A stretch of 64,000 nt of DNA from Avipropionibacterium sp050157065 (GTDB lineage Bacteria > Actinomycetota > Actinomycetes > Propionibacteriales > Propionibacteriaceae), in NCBI GenBank assembly GCA_050157065.1, contig CP189573.1; one strand, written 5' to 3'. A program made the position numbers and the translations under genes. Below are positions 55,844-64,000 of the stretch, one piece after another (position 1 is the first letter of the stretch; the number at the start of each line of letters is the position of its first letter). The notes under the pieces were generated by a model. That model searched no databases. It worked only from the letters and a program-made list of their open reading frames with translations, and had not been told where the DNA came from.

Positions 55844-56877
55844 CGCCTGACGAGGTACGGCGTCGGCTGGCCGACCTGGCCCGGGTCGAGCTCGCCGAAC
55901 TGCCGACCCCGCTGACGGACTGCCCCCGGCTGTCCTCGGTGATCGACGGCCCCCGGATCATGATCAAGCGGGACGACTGCACCGGGCTGGCGTTCGGCGG
56001 CAACAAGGTGCGCCAGCACGAGTACGTCCTCGGTGACGCCATCGCCGCCGGTGCCGACTGCCTGGTCCAGGGGGCCGCCACCCAGTCGAACCACTCCCGG
56101 CAACTCGCCGCAGCCGGCGCCCGGCTGGGCCTGGACACGTACCTGCTGCCGAAGCTTCCGGACCCACCCGTGCCGGCCCAGGGCAACTACCTGGTCGACC
56201 ACCTGTTCGGCGCCCACATCCGCCCCATCGGGCCGGGGGAGAGCAGCATCGCGGCCAAGCAGGCGCTGGTCGCCGAGCTGGAACGGGCGGGACGGCGGCC
56301 ATACGTCACCGGGATGGGGGCCGACCGGGCCCTGCTGTTGGCGGCGGTGGCCTACGTCGACGCGGTCGTCGAGATCGTGGAGCAACTTCCCCCGGGGGCC
56401 CGCTTGGACGCGATCTACACCACCTCCCAGGGCAGCACCCAGGCCGGTCTGCTGCTGGGCTGTGCGCTGCTCGGGCTGTCGACGTCGGTGGTCGGGATCT
56501 GTCCGATGCCGCCCGAGCACGAGGCCTGGATCGCGCCCGACCAGGTGGCCGACATGGTGCGCGGGGCCGGTGACCTGATCGGCGCCGAGCCGGACACCCC
56601 GTACGGCGAGGTCGAGTTGCGGCAGGACTTCGTCGGGCCGGGGTACGGCGTCGGCTCGGCGGCCGGTCGGGAGGCGATGGCGCTGCTCGGTCGGACCGAG
56701 GGCATCCTGCTCGACCCGGTGTACACCGCCAAGGGGTTCTCCGGGTTGCTGGCCGACTGTCGGGCGGGCCGGTGGAGTGCGGAGCAGACGGTCGTCTTCG
56801 TGCACACCGGTGGCCTGCCCGGCCTGTTCGCCCAACCCGACGAGGTGCTCGCCGCAGCGCGGACCGACCTCGGGTGA
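55840..56877 (+). CDS. PLP-dependent enzyme of the D-cysteine desulfhydrase/ACC deaminase family
   Basis: 345 residues, fold type II: PLP lysine K56 in AFGGNKVRQHEY, phosphate loop QSNHSRQLAAAGARLGL, TTSQGSTQAGLLLG and a C-terminal VFVHTGGLPGLFAQPDE. These enzymes deaminate D-cysteine, ACC or related D-amino acids. Its substrate is unknown and it does not belong to the classical aldarate route. GTG overlaps the dehydratase stop by four bases, so the two are coupled and probably act on one degraded molecule. Confidence 0.88.
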   Translation: MTPDEVRRRLADLARVELAELPTPLTDCPRLSSVIDGPRIMIKRDDCTGLAFGGNKVRQHEYVLGDAIAAGADCLVQGAATQSNHSRQLAAAGARLGLDTYLLPKLPDPPVPAQGNYLVDHLFGAHIRPIGPGESSIAAKQALVAELERAGRRPYVTGMGADRALLLAAVAYVDAVVEIVEQLPPGARLDAIYTTSQGSTQAGLLLGCALLGLSTSVVGICPMPPEHEAWIAPDQVADMVRGAGDLIGAEPDTPYGEVELRQDFVGPGYGVGSAAGREAMALLGRTEGILLDPVYTAKGFSGLLADCRAGRWSAEQTVVFVHTGGLPGLFAQPDEVLAAARTDLG

Positions 56878-56881
56878 GAGG

Positions 56882-56895
56882 GGGCGTGCACGCCC
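56882..56895. repeat. Perfect 14-bp palindrome before mihF
   Basis: GGGCGTGCACGCCC, four bases after the stop of the PLP-enzyme gene and just ahead of the mihF -10 box. It could be a regulator site or the stem of a weak terminator. Confidence 0.75.
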
Positions 56896-56908
56896 ACGCA
56901 ACGCGGGA

Positions 56909-56914
56909 TACGGT
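56909..56914 (+). promoter_or_regulatory. Candidate -10 box for mihF-gmk-rpoZ
   Basis: TACGGT; predicted start near 56921, leader about 50 bases. The 14-bp palindrome covers the -35 region, so a regulator bound there could block the polymerase. Confidence 0.4.
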
Positions 56915-56971
56915 GGGGACCCGACCCATCCGAACCCGGGTGCGGCGCGATCGTGAGGACGACTGGCCACC

Positions 56972-57289
56972 GTGTCATTGGCACCACTGAGTGACGACGA
57001 ATTGCGGGCTGCGCGTGCCCGGGCGACCGAGGCTCGACGGCACCGCGCCCGGGTGAAGGACGACCTGCGACGCGGCCAGGTCAGCCTGGCCGACGTGCTC
57101 GACCTGGCACGCACCGACGACGTGGTCGCACAGACCCGGGTGGTCGACGTGCTGAAGTGCCTGCCCAGGGTGGGGGACAAGAAGGCCCGGGCGGCGATGA
57201 GCCGGCTCGACATCGCCGAGAACCGTCGCCTGCGCGGGCTGGGGCGACACCAGGTGAAGGGTCTGAAGGACGAGTTCGGTGACGACTGA
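56972..57289 (+). CDS. mihF: Integration host factor, actinobacterial type
   Basis: Nucleoid-associated protein that bends or constrains DNA. 105 residues with the characteristic RRHRARVKDDLRRGQVSLADVLDLA and VLKCLPRVGDKKARAAM (helix-two-turn-helix), then RLRGLGRHQVKGLKDEFG. GTG start, as in related genes. In actinobacteria it lies ahead of gmk, with which it overlaps by 11 bases here. Confidence 0.94.
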   Translation: MSLAPLSDDELRAARARATEARRHRARVKDDLRRGQVSLADVLDLARTDDVVAQTRVVDVLKCLPRVGDKKARAAMSRLDIAENRRLRGLGRHQVKGLKDEFGDD

Positions 57290-57923
57290 GCAGGACCAGA
57301 CCGGCACCGTCACCGTGGTGTCCGGGCCGACCGCCGTCGGCAAGGGCACGGTCTGCGCGCGGCTGCGGGAACTCCGGCCCGACGTGTGGCTGTCGGTCTC
57401 GGCAACCACGCGGACGCCGCGGCCCGGCGAGGTGGAGGGCGTCCACTACTACTTCGTCGACGACGCCGAGTTCGACCGCCTGGTCGACCAAGGCCAGATG
57501 CTGGAGTGGGCGACGGTGCACAACGCCGCACGGTACGGCACCCCCCGCCGGCCCGTCGCCGAAGCGGTCGCGGCCGGCCGGCACGTGATCCTGGAGATCG
57601 ACCTCCAGGGCGCCCGCCAGGTACGGCAGTCGTGGCCCGGTGCCCGGTTCGTCTTCCTGGAGCCCCCGTCGTGGGACGAACTGATCCGCCGGCTAGTCGG
57701 CCGGGGGACCGAGGACGAGGCCGACCGGGCACGCCGGCTGCGCACCGCGAAGGACGAGATGGCGGCCCGCAGCGAGTTCGACCACGTCGTGGTGAACGGG
57801 GAGGTGGAACAAGCGGTGGCGGAGTTGGTAGGCTTGCTGGGCTTGCCCCCACACCCGCCCGCCTCCGGAACCTCCCGGGGCGGCCTGCAGGATGGGGTCG
57901 AGACGACCACGCCCTTCTCGTGA
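57279..57923 (+). CDS. gmk: Guanylate kinase
   Basis: GMP to GDP, in nucleotide metabolism and linked to (p)ppGpp balance. 214 residues: P-loop VVSGPTAVGKGTV, VSATTRTPRPGEVEGVHYYFVD, ILEIDLQGARQVRQ, and the lid RLVGRGTEDE. The final 25 residues (PHPPASGTSRGG) are nonconserved. GTG start inside the end of mihF; the stop overlaps the rpoZ GTG by three bases. Confidence 0.95.
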   Translation: MTTEQDQTGTVTVVSGPTAVGKGTVCARLRELRPDVWLSVSATTRTPRPGEVEGVHYYFVDDAEFDRLVDQGQMLEWATVHNAARYGTPRRPVAEAVAAGRHVILEIDLQGARQVRQSWPGARFVFLEPPSWDELIRRLVGRGTEDEADRARRLRTAKDEMAARSEFDHVVVNGEVEQAVAELVGLLGLPPHPPASGTSRGGLQDGVETTTPFS

Positions 57924-58297
57924 AGGGCACCAGCCAGTTGAAGGGCCACGACTTGACGAACCACGCTGTGCACGAAGGTGGCATCACCTCCCCGTCGATC
58001 GACGACCTCCTCACCAAGGCCGACAGCAAGTACGGTCTGGTGCTGTTCGCCGCCAAGCGGGCGCGCCAGATCAACGCCTACTACTCCCAGCTCGGCGAGG
58101 GCCTGCTGCAGAACGTGGGCCCGCTGGTCGAGACCGGTGTCCAGGAGAAGCCGCTGTCGATCGCGCTGCGCGAGCTGAACGCCGGCGTACTCGTGGCCAC
58201 CCCGATCGACCCGGAGGCCGAAGCGGCCGCGGCCGACGCCGACGGCGCGACCGACGAGCTCGAAGGCTTCGAGCCGACCCCCGAGCCCGGGGCCTGA
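57920..58297 (+). CDS. rpoZ: RNA polymerase omega subunit
   Basis: Assembly subunit of RNA polymerase. 125 residues with the actinobacterial omega core IDDLLTKADSKYGLVLFAAKRARQINAYYSQ and EKPLSIALRELNAGVL, followed by an acidic tail. I place the start at the GTG overlapping the gmk stop (57920); the core alone would begin near a GTG at 57968, so the true start is not certain. Followed by coaBC after 28 bases. Confidence 0.92.
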   Translation: MKGTSQLKGHDLTNHAVHEGGITSPSIDDLLTKADSKYGLVLFAAKRARQINAYYSQLGEGLLQNVGPLVETGVQEKPLSIALRELNAGVLVATPIDPEAEAAAADADGATDELEGFEPTPEPGA

Positions 58298-58325
58298 CCC
58301 CACCCGACCGGGTGGACCTCCGCCG

Positions 58326-59549
58326 ATGAGCCGCATCGTCCTCGGGGTCGCCGGCGGCATCGCCGCGTACAAGGCCTGCGAGGTCCTGCGCGGACTGACC
58401 GAGGCCGGCCACGACGTGACCGTGGTGCCGACCCCGGCCGCGTTGGAGTTCGTCGGGGAGACGACCTTTGCCGCACTGTCGGGCAAACCGGTCCGGACGG
58501 GTGTGTTCGCCGACCCCGAAGAGGTCAACCACGTCCGGCTCGGCCGTGAGGCCGACCTGGTGGTCGTGGTCCCGGCGACCGCCGACCTGATGGCGCGGGC
58601 CGCAACCGGCCGGGCCGACGACCTGCTGACCAGCACACTGCTGACCGCCACCGCGCCGGTGCTGCTGTGCCCGGCGATGCACACCGAGATGTGGCAGCAC
58701 CCGGCGACCGTCGCGAACGTGGCGACCCTCCGATCGCGCGGGGTCGTCGTACTCGACCCGGCCAGTGGCCGCCTCACCGGCGCCGACACCGGACCCGGCC
58801 GGCTGCCCGACCCCGAGGAGATCCTCGCGGTCGCCCGTTCGCTGGTCAGCGCACCGGCGATCGCCACCTCCGCCGCGGCGGCCGACCTGTCCGGCCTGGT
58901 GGTCGCGGTGTCGGCCGGCGGCACCCGCGAGGCGCTCGACCCGGTGCGCTACCTCGGCAACGCCTCGTCCGGGCGGATGGGGGTCGCGCTCGCCCGCGCC
59001 GCCGCACTGCGCGGGGCGACCGTACGACTGGTCGCGGCCCACCTGGCGGTGCCGGTGCCGTCCGGGGTCGAGGTCACCCAGGTCTCCAGCACCGGTGACC
59101 TGGCCGAGGCGATGCACATCGCCGCCGACGGCGCCGACGCCGTGGTGATGGCCGTGGCCGCCGCCGACTTCACCCCCACCGCGCCCAGTCAGGGCAAGAT
59201 CAAGAAGTCCGGCGACGACGGCGTCACCCTCGAGCTGGTCCAGACCACCGACGTGCTGCGCTCCCTGGTCGAGGCGCGTACCGACGCGGCACAGACGCTG
59301 GTCGGGTTCGCCGCGGAGACACCGGGCGCCGGCCAGGACCTGGTGACGATGGCGAAGGCGAAGCTGCGCCGCAAGGGGTGCGACCTGATCGTCGTCAACG
59401 ACGTCACCGCCGGCCGGGTGTTCGGCCAGGCCGACAACGCGATCACGCTGGTCGACCCGGCGGACGTGCGTGGCCCATACCTTGGGTCCAAGGAGGTGCT
59501 GGCGCACCGGATCTGGGATCGCGTCCGCGAACTCCGTGCCGCGGACTAG
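58326..59549 (+). CDS. coaBC: Phosphopantothenoylcysteine decarboxylase / phosphopantothenate-cysteine ligase
   Basis: Two steps of coenzyme A synthesis in one polypeptide; coaE at the left end of the window is the last step. 407 residues: flavoprotein CoaC half with GVAGGIAAYKACE, ATADLMARAATGRADDLL and PAMHTEMW (the PxMNxxMW motif with His in place of Asn, as in related species), and CoaB half with SAGGTREALDPVRYLGNASSGRMG and TLVGFAAET. ATG start. Confidence 0.95.
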   Translation: MSRIVLGVAGGIAAYKACEVLRGLTEAGHDVTVVPTPAALEFVGETTFAALSGKPVRTGVFADPEEVNHVRLGREADLVVVVPATADLMARAATGRADDLLTSTLLTATAPVLLCPAMHTEMWQHPATVANVATLRSRGVVVLDPASGRLTGADTGPGRLPDPEEILAVARSLVSAPAIATSAAAADLSGLVVAVSAGGTREALDPVRYLGNASSGRMGVALARAAALRGATVRLVAAHLAVPVPSGVEVTQVSSTGDLAEAMHIAADGADAVVMAVAAADFTPTAPSQGKIKKSGDDGVTLELVQTTDVLRSLVEARTDAAQTLVGFAAETPGAGQDLVTMAKAKLRRKGCDLIVVNDVTAGRVFGQADNAITLVDPADVRGPYLGSKEVLAHRIWDRVRELRAAD

Positions 59550-59552
59550 GGT
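59547..59552 (+). promoter_or_regulatory. Candidate -10 box for metK
   Basis: TAGGGT, beginning in the coaBC stop codon TAG. Leader about 27 bases containing GAAAGGA; no riboswitch-sized region is present. Confidence 0.45.
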
Positions 59553-59585
59553 TTCGGCTCACCGCTGCTGCAGAAAGGACCCCGC

Positions 59586-60779
<1,194 letters not shown>

Positions 60780-60843
60780 CGCTCCCCTCCAGGCCCGAGC
60801 CTGCACTCGGGACCGCTGACGAGGTCGTGTCGGTGGCGGTCCG

Positions 60844-60849
60844 TACGAT
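60844..60849 (+). promoter_or_regulatory. Leaderless promoter of priA
   Basis: TACGAT ends seven bases before the GTG at 60857. This spacing decides the start: a GTG ten codons upstream would lie within the promoter. Confidence 0.5.
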
Positions 60850-60856
60850 CAGGCCT

Positions 60857-62851
60857 GTGCCGGACCAGACGACGCTCGACATCCCTACCACGCGGACGTA
60901 CGCGCAGGTGGCGGTCGACGTGTCGCTGGCCCACCTGGACCGGCCGTTCGACTACGTCGTCCCGGCTGACCTGGTCGACCAGGTCCGGCCGGGGGTACGG
61001 GTCCGGGTCCGCTTCGCCGGGCGGTTGCGGGACGGTTTCGTGGTCGGCACCAGCGACACCACCGAGCACGACCGGGTGCAGCCGCTGGAACGCCTGGTCT
61101 CTGCGGAGCCGGTGCTGACCGAGGAGGTCACCGGCCTGGTCCGTGCGGTCGCCGACCACTACCTGGGCACCTTCGCCGACGTCGTCCGGCTTGCCGTGCC
61201 GACCCGCCACGGCCGCACCGAACAGGCCCAACCGCGGTCCCGCACCCCGGTCGACCCCGAGCGCCTGACCACCGCCGGGCCGGTGTTCGAGCCGTACCGT
61301 GGGGGCCCGGAGTTCTTGGCCGCGCTCGGCCGGGGAGCCTCCCCTCGCGCCGCCTGGCAGGTGCTGCCACGGCACGCCGGGCCGGTCGCCGACTGGGCGG
61401 CGGGGTTCGCCGCGGCCGCGGCGGCCACGCACGCGTCAGGGCGGGGCAGCCTGTTGATCGTGCCCGACCAACGTGACCTGGCCCGGTTGACCGTCGCCTG
61501 CGCCGAAAGGTTCGGCGACGACGGGTTCGTGGTGCTGACCGCCGAGCTCGGGCCGGCGGCCCGCTACCGCGCCTTCCTGGCGGCGCTGCGGGGGCAGGTA
61601 CCGGTCGTGATCGGCACCCGGGCTGCCGCATTCGCCCCGGTCGCCGACCTCGGTCTGGTGGCGCTGTGGGACGACGGCGACGACGTCCACGCCGAGCCGC
61701 GCGCCCCGTACCCGCACGTCCGCGAGGTCCTCGCGCTGCGGGCCGGACGCATCGGCGCGGCAGCCCTGTTCGCCGGTCACGGTCGGACCGCCGAGGTCGC
61801 CGAACTGGTCCGCCGCGACTGGCTGCGGGACCTGGTCGCCGACCGCGAGGCCGTCCGCCGGGCCGCCCCGCTGCTGCGGATCGCCGCCGATTCCGAACGC
61901 GCCCTCGACCGTGACCCGGCCGCCCGGGCGGCCCGGCTGCCGCGCGACGTGTTCGAGGTGATCCGGACGGGCCTGGCGGCCGGCCCGGTGTTGGTACAGG
62001 TGCCGCGGGCCGGCTATCTGGCGGGTCTGGTGTGTCGCACCTGCCGGGAGCCGCTGCGATGTGGGGCCTGTCAGGGGAGTGCGGTGGTCGACCCGGGGCA
62101 CGGGGTGCGCTGCCGCCAGTGCGGTCGGGACGTGCCACGCCACCCGTGCCCCGAGTGTGGTGACGACGGTTGGCGGGCACCGGTGGTCGGTGCGGTCCGG
62201 ACCGGGGAAGAACTGGGCAAGGCGTTCCCGCAGACCGTGGTGCACCAGTCGTCGGGTGACCGGGTCCTCGACGAGGTGCCCGACACCCCGTCACTCGTCG
62301 TGGCGACACCGGGCGCGGAGCCGTACTGCCGCACCGGGTATGCGGCCGCGGTGCTGCTCGACACCACGTTGCTGCTGCAGCGGGCCGACCTGCGGGCCGC
62401 GGAGGAGGCCCTACGCCGCTGGTGGAACGCGACCGCACTGGTCGTGGGAGGTGCGGCAGGAGGCAGCGTGATCGCGGTCGGCCCGGCCGAATCGGCCGCC
62501 CTGCAGGCGTTCCTGCGGCTCGACCCGGTGACCGCGGCCGAGCGGGAGCTCGGCCAGCGCGACGAGACCGGGTTCCCGCCGGCCGGCCGGATGGTGGCCC
62601 TGGAGGGAGCCGCAGCCGTCGTCGAGGAGGTCGCCGACCAGGTGGGGCTTGACAGGGTCACCCGGTGGGGTCCGGTCGAGGCGGCCGCTCCGAAGCACAG
62701 CGAGGAGGCGTGGGTCCGGCTGAGCCTGGTGGTGGAACGCTCCCGCGGGAACGCGTTGGTCCGCGCGGTGCGCGACGTGATGGCGACCCGGACCGCCCGC
62801 AAGGACGACGGGACCGTCCGGATCCGGGTGGACCCCCAGGTGATCGGCTGA
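60857..62851 (+). CDS. priA: Primosomal protein N' (PriA), without helicase motifs
   Basis: Replication restart protein. 664 residues: N-terminal 3' DNA-binding domain (VAVDVSLAHLDRPFDYVVP), a degenerate helicase region where no GxGKT Walker A or DEEH box is found (DDGDDVHAEPRAPYP in its place), a zinc module of eight cysteines (CRTC, CGAC, CRQC, CPEC, about residues 395-435) and the C-terminal core. Actinobacterial PriA proteins are known for this loss, so it may recruit primosome parts without unwinding DNA. Confidence 0.93.
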   Translation: MPDQTTLDIPTTRTYAQVAVDVSLAHLDRPFDYVVPADLVDQVRPGVRVRVRFAGRLRDGFVVGTSDTTEHDRVQPLERLVSAEPVLTEEVTGLVRAVADHYLGTFADVVRLAVPTRHGRTEQAQPRSRTPVDPERLTTAGPVFEPYRGGPEFLAALGRGASPRAAWQVLPRHAGPVADWAAGFAAAAAATHASGRGSLLIVPDQRDLARLTVACAERFGDDGFVVLTAELGPAARYRAFLAALRGQVPVVIGTRAAAFAPVADLGLVALWDDGDDVHAEPRAPYPHVREVLALRAGRIGAAALFAGHGRTAEVAELVRRDWLRDLVADREAVRRAAPLLRIAADSERALDRDPAARAARLPRDVFEVIRTGLAAGPVLVQVPRAGYLAGLVCRTCREPLRCGACQGSAVVDPGHGVRCRQCGRDVPRHPCPECGDDGWRAPVVGAVRTGEELGKAFPQTVVHQSSGDRVLDEVPDTPSLVVATPGAEPYCRTGYAAAVLLDTTLLLQRADLRAAEEALRRWWNATALVVGGAAGGSVIAVGPAESAALQAFLRLDPVTAAERELGQRDETGFPPAGRMVALEGAAAVVEEVADQVGLDRVTRWGPVEAAAPKHSEEAWVRLSLVVERSRGNALVRAVRDVMATRTARKDDGTVRIRVDPQVIG

Positions 62852-62903
62852 TCAGCCCGCGACTCGGTGCCCGACACCTCCCGGCACGACGGGCCGGGGC
62901 CAA

Positions 62904-62909
62904 TAGAAT
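62904..62909 (+). promoter_or_regulatory. Leaderless promoter of fmt
   Basis: TAGAAT ends six bases before the second of two adjacent GTG codons (62913 and 62916), favouring the second as start. Confidence 0.5.
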
Positions 62910-62915
62910 GCGGTG

Positions 62916-63836
62916 GTGCGCCTCGTCTTTGCCGGAACTCCCGAAGTAGCCCTCCCATCGCTGGAGGCGGTCGTCGCCTCCGACCACGACGTCGTCGCGG
63001 TGATCACGCGGCCCGACGCACCAGCCGGTCGGGGTCGGTCGCTGCGGCCCAGCCCGGTGGGGGAACGGGCCGCCGAGCTCGGGCTGGAGGTGCTGAAGCC
63101 CACCAAGCCCGGGGACGCCGACGCGGTCGCCCGGCTCACCGAACTGCGACCCGACTGCTGCCCGGTGGTGGCCTACGGGGCGCTCGTCCCGCAGCGGGTG
63201 ATCGACATCCCGACCCACGGCTGGGTCAACCTGCACTTCTCGTTGCTGCCGCGGTGGCGTGGTGCGGCGCCGGTGCAGCACGCGGTGATGGCCGGTGACG
63301 CCGAGACCGGCGCGTGCACCTTCTCCCTGGTCAAGGCGATGGACGCCGGACCGGTGTACGACACGATCACCGCACCGATCGATCGCGACACCACCGCCGG
63401 TGACCTGTTGGAGTCGTTGGCGCACGACGGTGCCCAGCTGCTGGTCCGCACCCTGGACGCGATCGACGCCGGCACCGCCGTGGCGACCGACCAGCCGGCC
63501 GACGGGGTGACGATGGCACCCAAGATCACCGTCGAGGACGCTCGGGTCGACTGGCACCGGACGGCGGTCGAGATCGACCGGCAACTGCGTGGGTGCAGTC
63601 CGTTCCCCGGCGGGTGGACCACCTTCCGTGACGCCCGGTTCAAGATCAACTCCGCCCGTCCCACCGGTGGGGCGGCCGCACCCGGGAAGTTGATCGTCGC
63701 CAAGAGCGGGGTCGCGGTCGGCACCGGTGACGGGCTGTTGGAGCTGGGCACGATCCAACCCCAGGGCAAGAAGGCGATGGCGGCCGCCGACTGGGCGCGG
63801 GGCGTCCAGTTCTCCGACGACGAGGCGCTGGTCTGA
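62916..63836 (+). CDS. fmt: Methionyl-tRNA formyltransferase
   Basis: Formylates initiator tRNA using 10-formyl-THF. 306 residues: RLVFAGTPEVALPSLEAV start, the catalytic Asn-His pair in WVNLHFSLLPRWRGAAPVQ, and the aspartate in KAMDAGPVYD; C-terminal tRNA-binding barrel from about residue 205. The start at 62916 rather than 62913 follows promoter spacing. The stop overlaps the next ATG by one base. Confidence 0.95.
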   Translation: MRLVFAGTPEVALPSLEAVVASDHDVVAVITRPDAPAGRGRSLRPSPVGERAAELGLEVLKPTKPGDADAVARLTELRPDCCPVVAYGALVPQRVIDIPTHGWVNLHFSLLPRWRGAAPVQHAVMAGDAETGACTFSLVKAMDAGPVYDTITAPIDRDTTAGDLLESLAHDGAQLLVRTLDAIDAGTAVATDQPADGVTMAPKITVEDARVDWHRTAVEIDRQLRGCSPFPGGWTTFRDARFKINSARPTGGAAAPGKLIVAKSGVAVGTGDGLLELGTIQPQGKKAMAAADWARGVQFSDDEALV

Positions 63837-64000
63837 TGTTGGAGCGGGAACGGCCCAACCGGAGCCGTCGGCCGGGCGGGAAGCCGGCGAAAGCACCGCC
63901 GACACCGCAGAAGCCCAAGGTCGACCCGGTACGGCTCGCTGCCCTGCGTGCCCTGCAACAGGTGACCGGTGACGGCGCCTACGCCAACCTCGTCGGTCCG
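63836..64000 (+). CDS. rsmB: 16S rRNA m5C967 methyltransferase RsmB, N-terminal fragment
   Basis: Starts at an ATG overlapping the fmt stop (TGATG) and stays open for 55 codons to the window edge. After a basic, proline-rich lead of about 30 residues comes DPVRLAALRALQQVTGDGAYANL, the beginning of the NusB-like RNA-binding domain of RsmB. Gene order fmt-rsmB supports the call. The methyltransferase domain is beyond the window. Confidence 0.82.
   Translation, partial: MLERERPNRSRRPGGKPAKAPPTPQKPKVDPVRLAALRALQQVTGDGAYANLVGP

Overview
This is a high-GC chromosomal segment from an actinobacterium. A family such as Propionibacteriaceae would fit, but the genus cannot be read from the sequence. 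The evidence is the codon use, an actinobacterial integration host factor (mihF), a bifunctional Rel, a helicase-motif-less PriA, a DUF222/HNH protein, GTG/TTG starts, 4-base stop/start overlaps, and many TANNNT -10 boxes sitting 6-8 bases before a start codon (leaderless transcripts). No rRNA, tRNA, insertion sequence or CRISPR array was seen.

Layout. 0-3 kb: the end of a LarA-like gene, an acyltransferase-like gene, coaE and a double-GNAT acetyltransferase. 3-12 kb: yebC, a MOSC protein, ruvCAB, then yajC-secD-secF-apt and a K+ channel gene in a tightly overlapped run. 12-24.8 kb: rel, a DUF349 protein, a metallo-beta-lactamase hydrolase, hisS, a ThrE-like exporter, an orphan solute-binding lipoprotein, aspS behind a T-box-like leader, and a SigE-family sigma factor with its membrane partner. 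24.9-38.3 kb: an NCS1 permease, rarA, two small membrane proteins, alaS, ruvX, mltG, aroE-aroC-aroK-aroB, efp and nusB. 38.2-46.2 kb: two lipoproteins, then carA-carB-pyrD-pyrF behind a PyrR-type RNA hairpin; pyrR, pyrB and pyrC are not here. 46.2-56.9 kb is accessory: a membrane protein, a DUF222/HNH protein and a divergent catabolic cluster around an IclR regulator. 56.9-64 kb: mihF-gmk-rpoZ-coaBC-metK-priA-fmt and the start of rsmB.

How it works together. The backbone supplies DNA repair (RuvABC, RuvX, RarA, PriA), the Sec accessory complex, the stringent response and purine salvage (Rel, Apt), three aminoacyl-tRNA synthetases, the common aromatic pathway and de novo pyrimidine synthesis. 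The accessory cluster has two parts. One divergent arm carries 5-dehydro-4-deoxyglucarate dehydratase and a PLP enzyme. The other carries IclR, an amidohydrolase, a secreted PL6-type polysaccharide lyase, a nitrilase-fold hydrolase and an aldehyde dehydrogenase that fits 2-oxoglutarate semialdehyde. This reads as a route from uronate or aldarate sugars to 2-oxoglutarate. The lyase gene carries one extra base that breaks its frame.

The observations most worth a second look are: the T-box-like switch before aspS, whose UGGC bulge fits the GCCA end expected of tRNA-Asp; six exact 8-residue repeats in a long extension ahead of shikimate kinase; the single-base frameshift in the lyase; the PyrR hairpin left in front of carA without pyrRBC; and the nested tandem and inverted repeats between aroB and efp.
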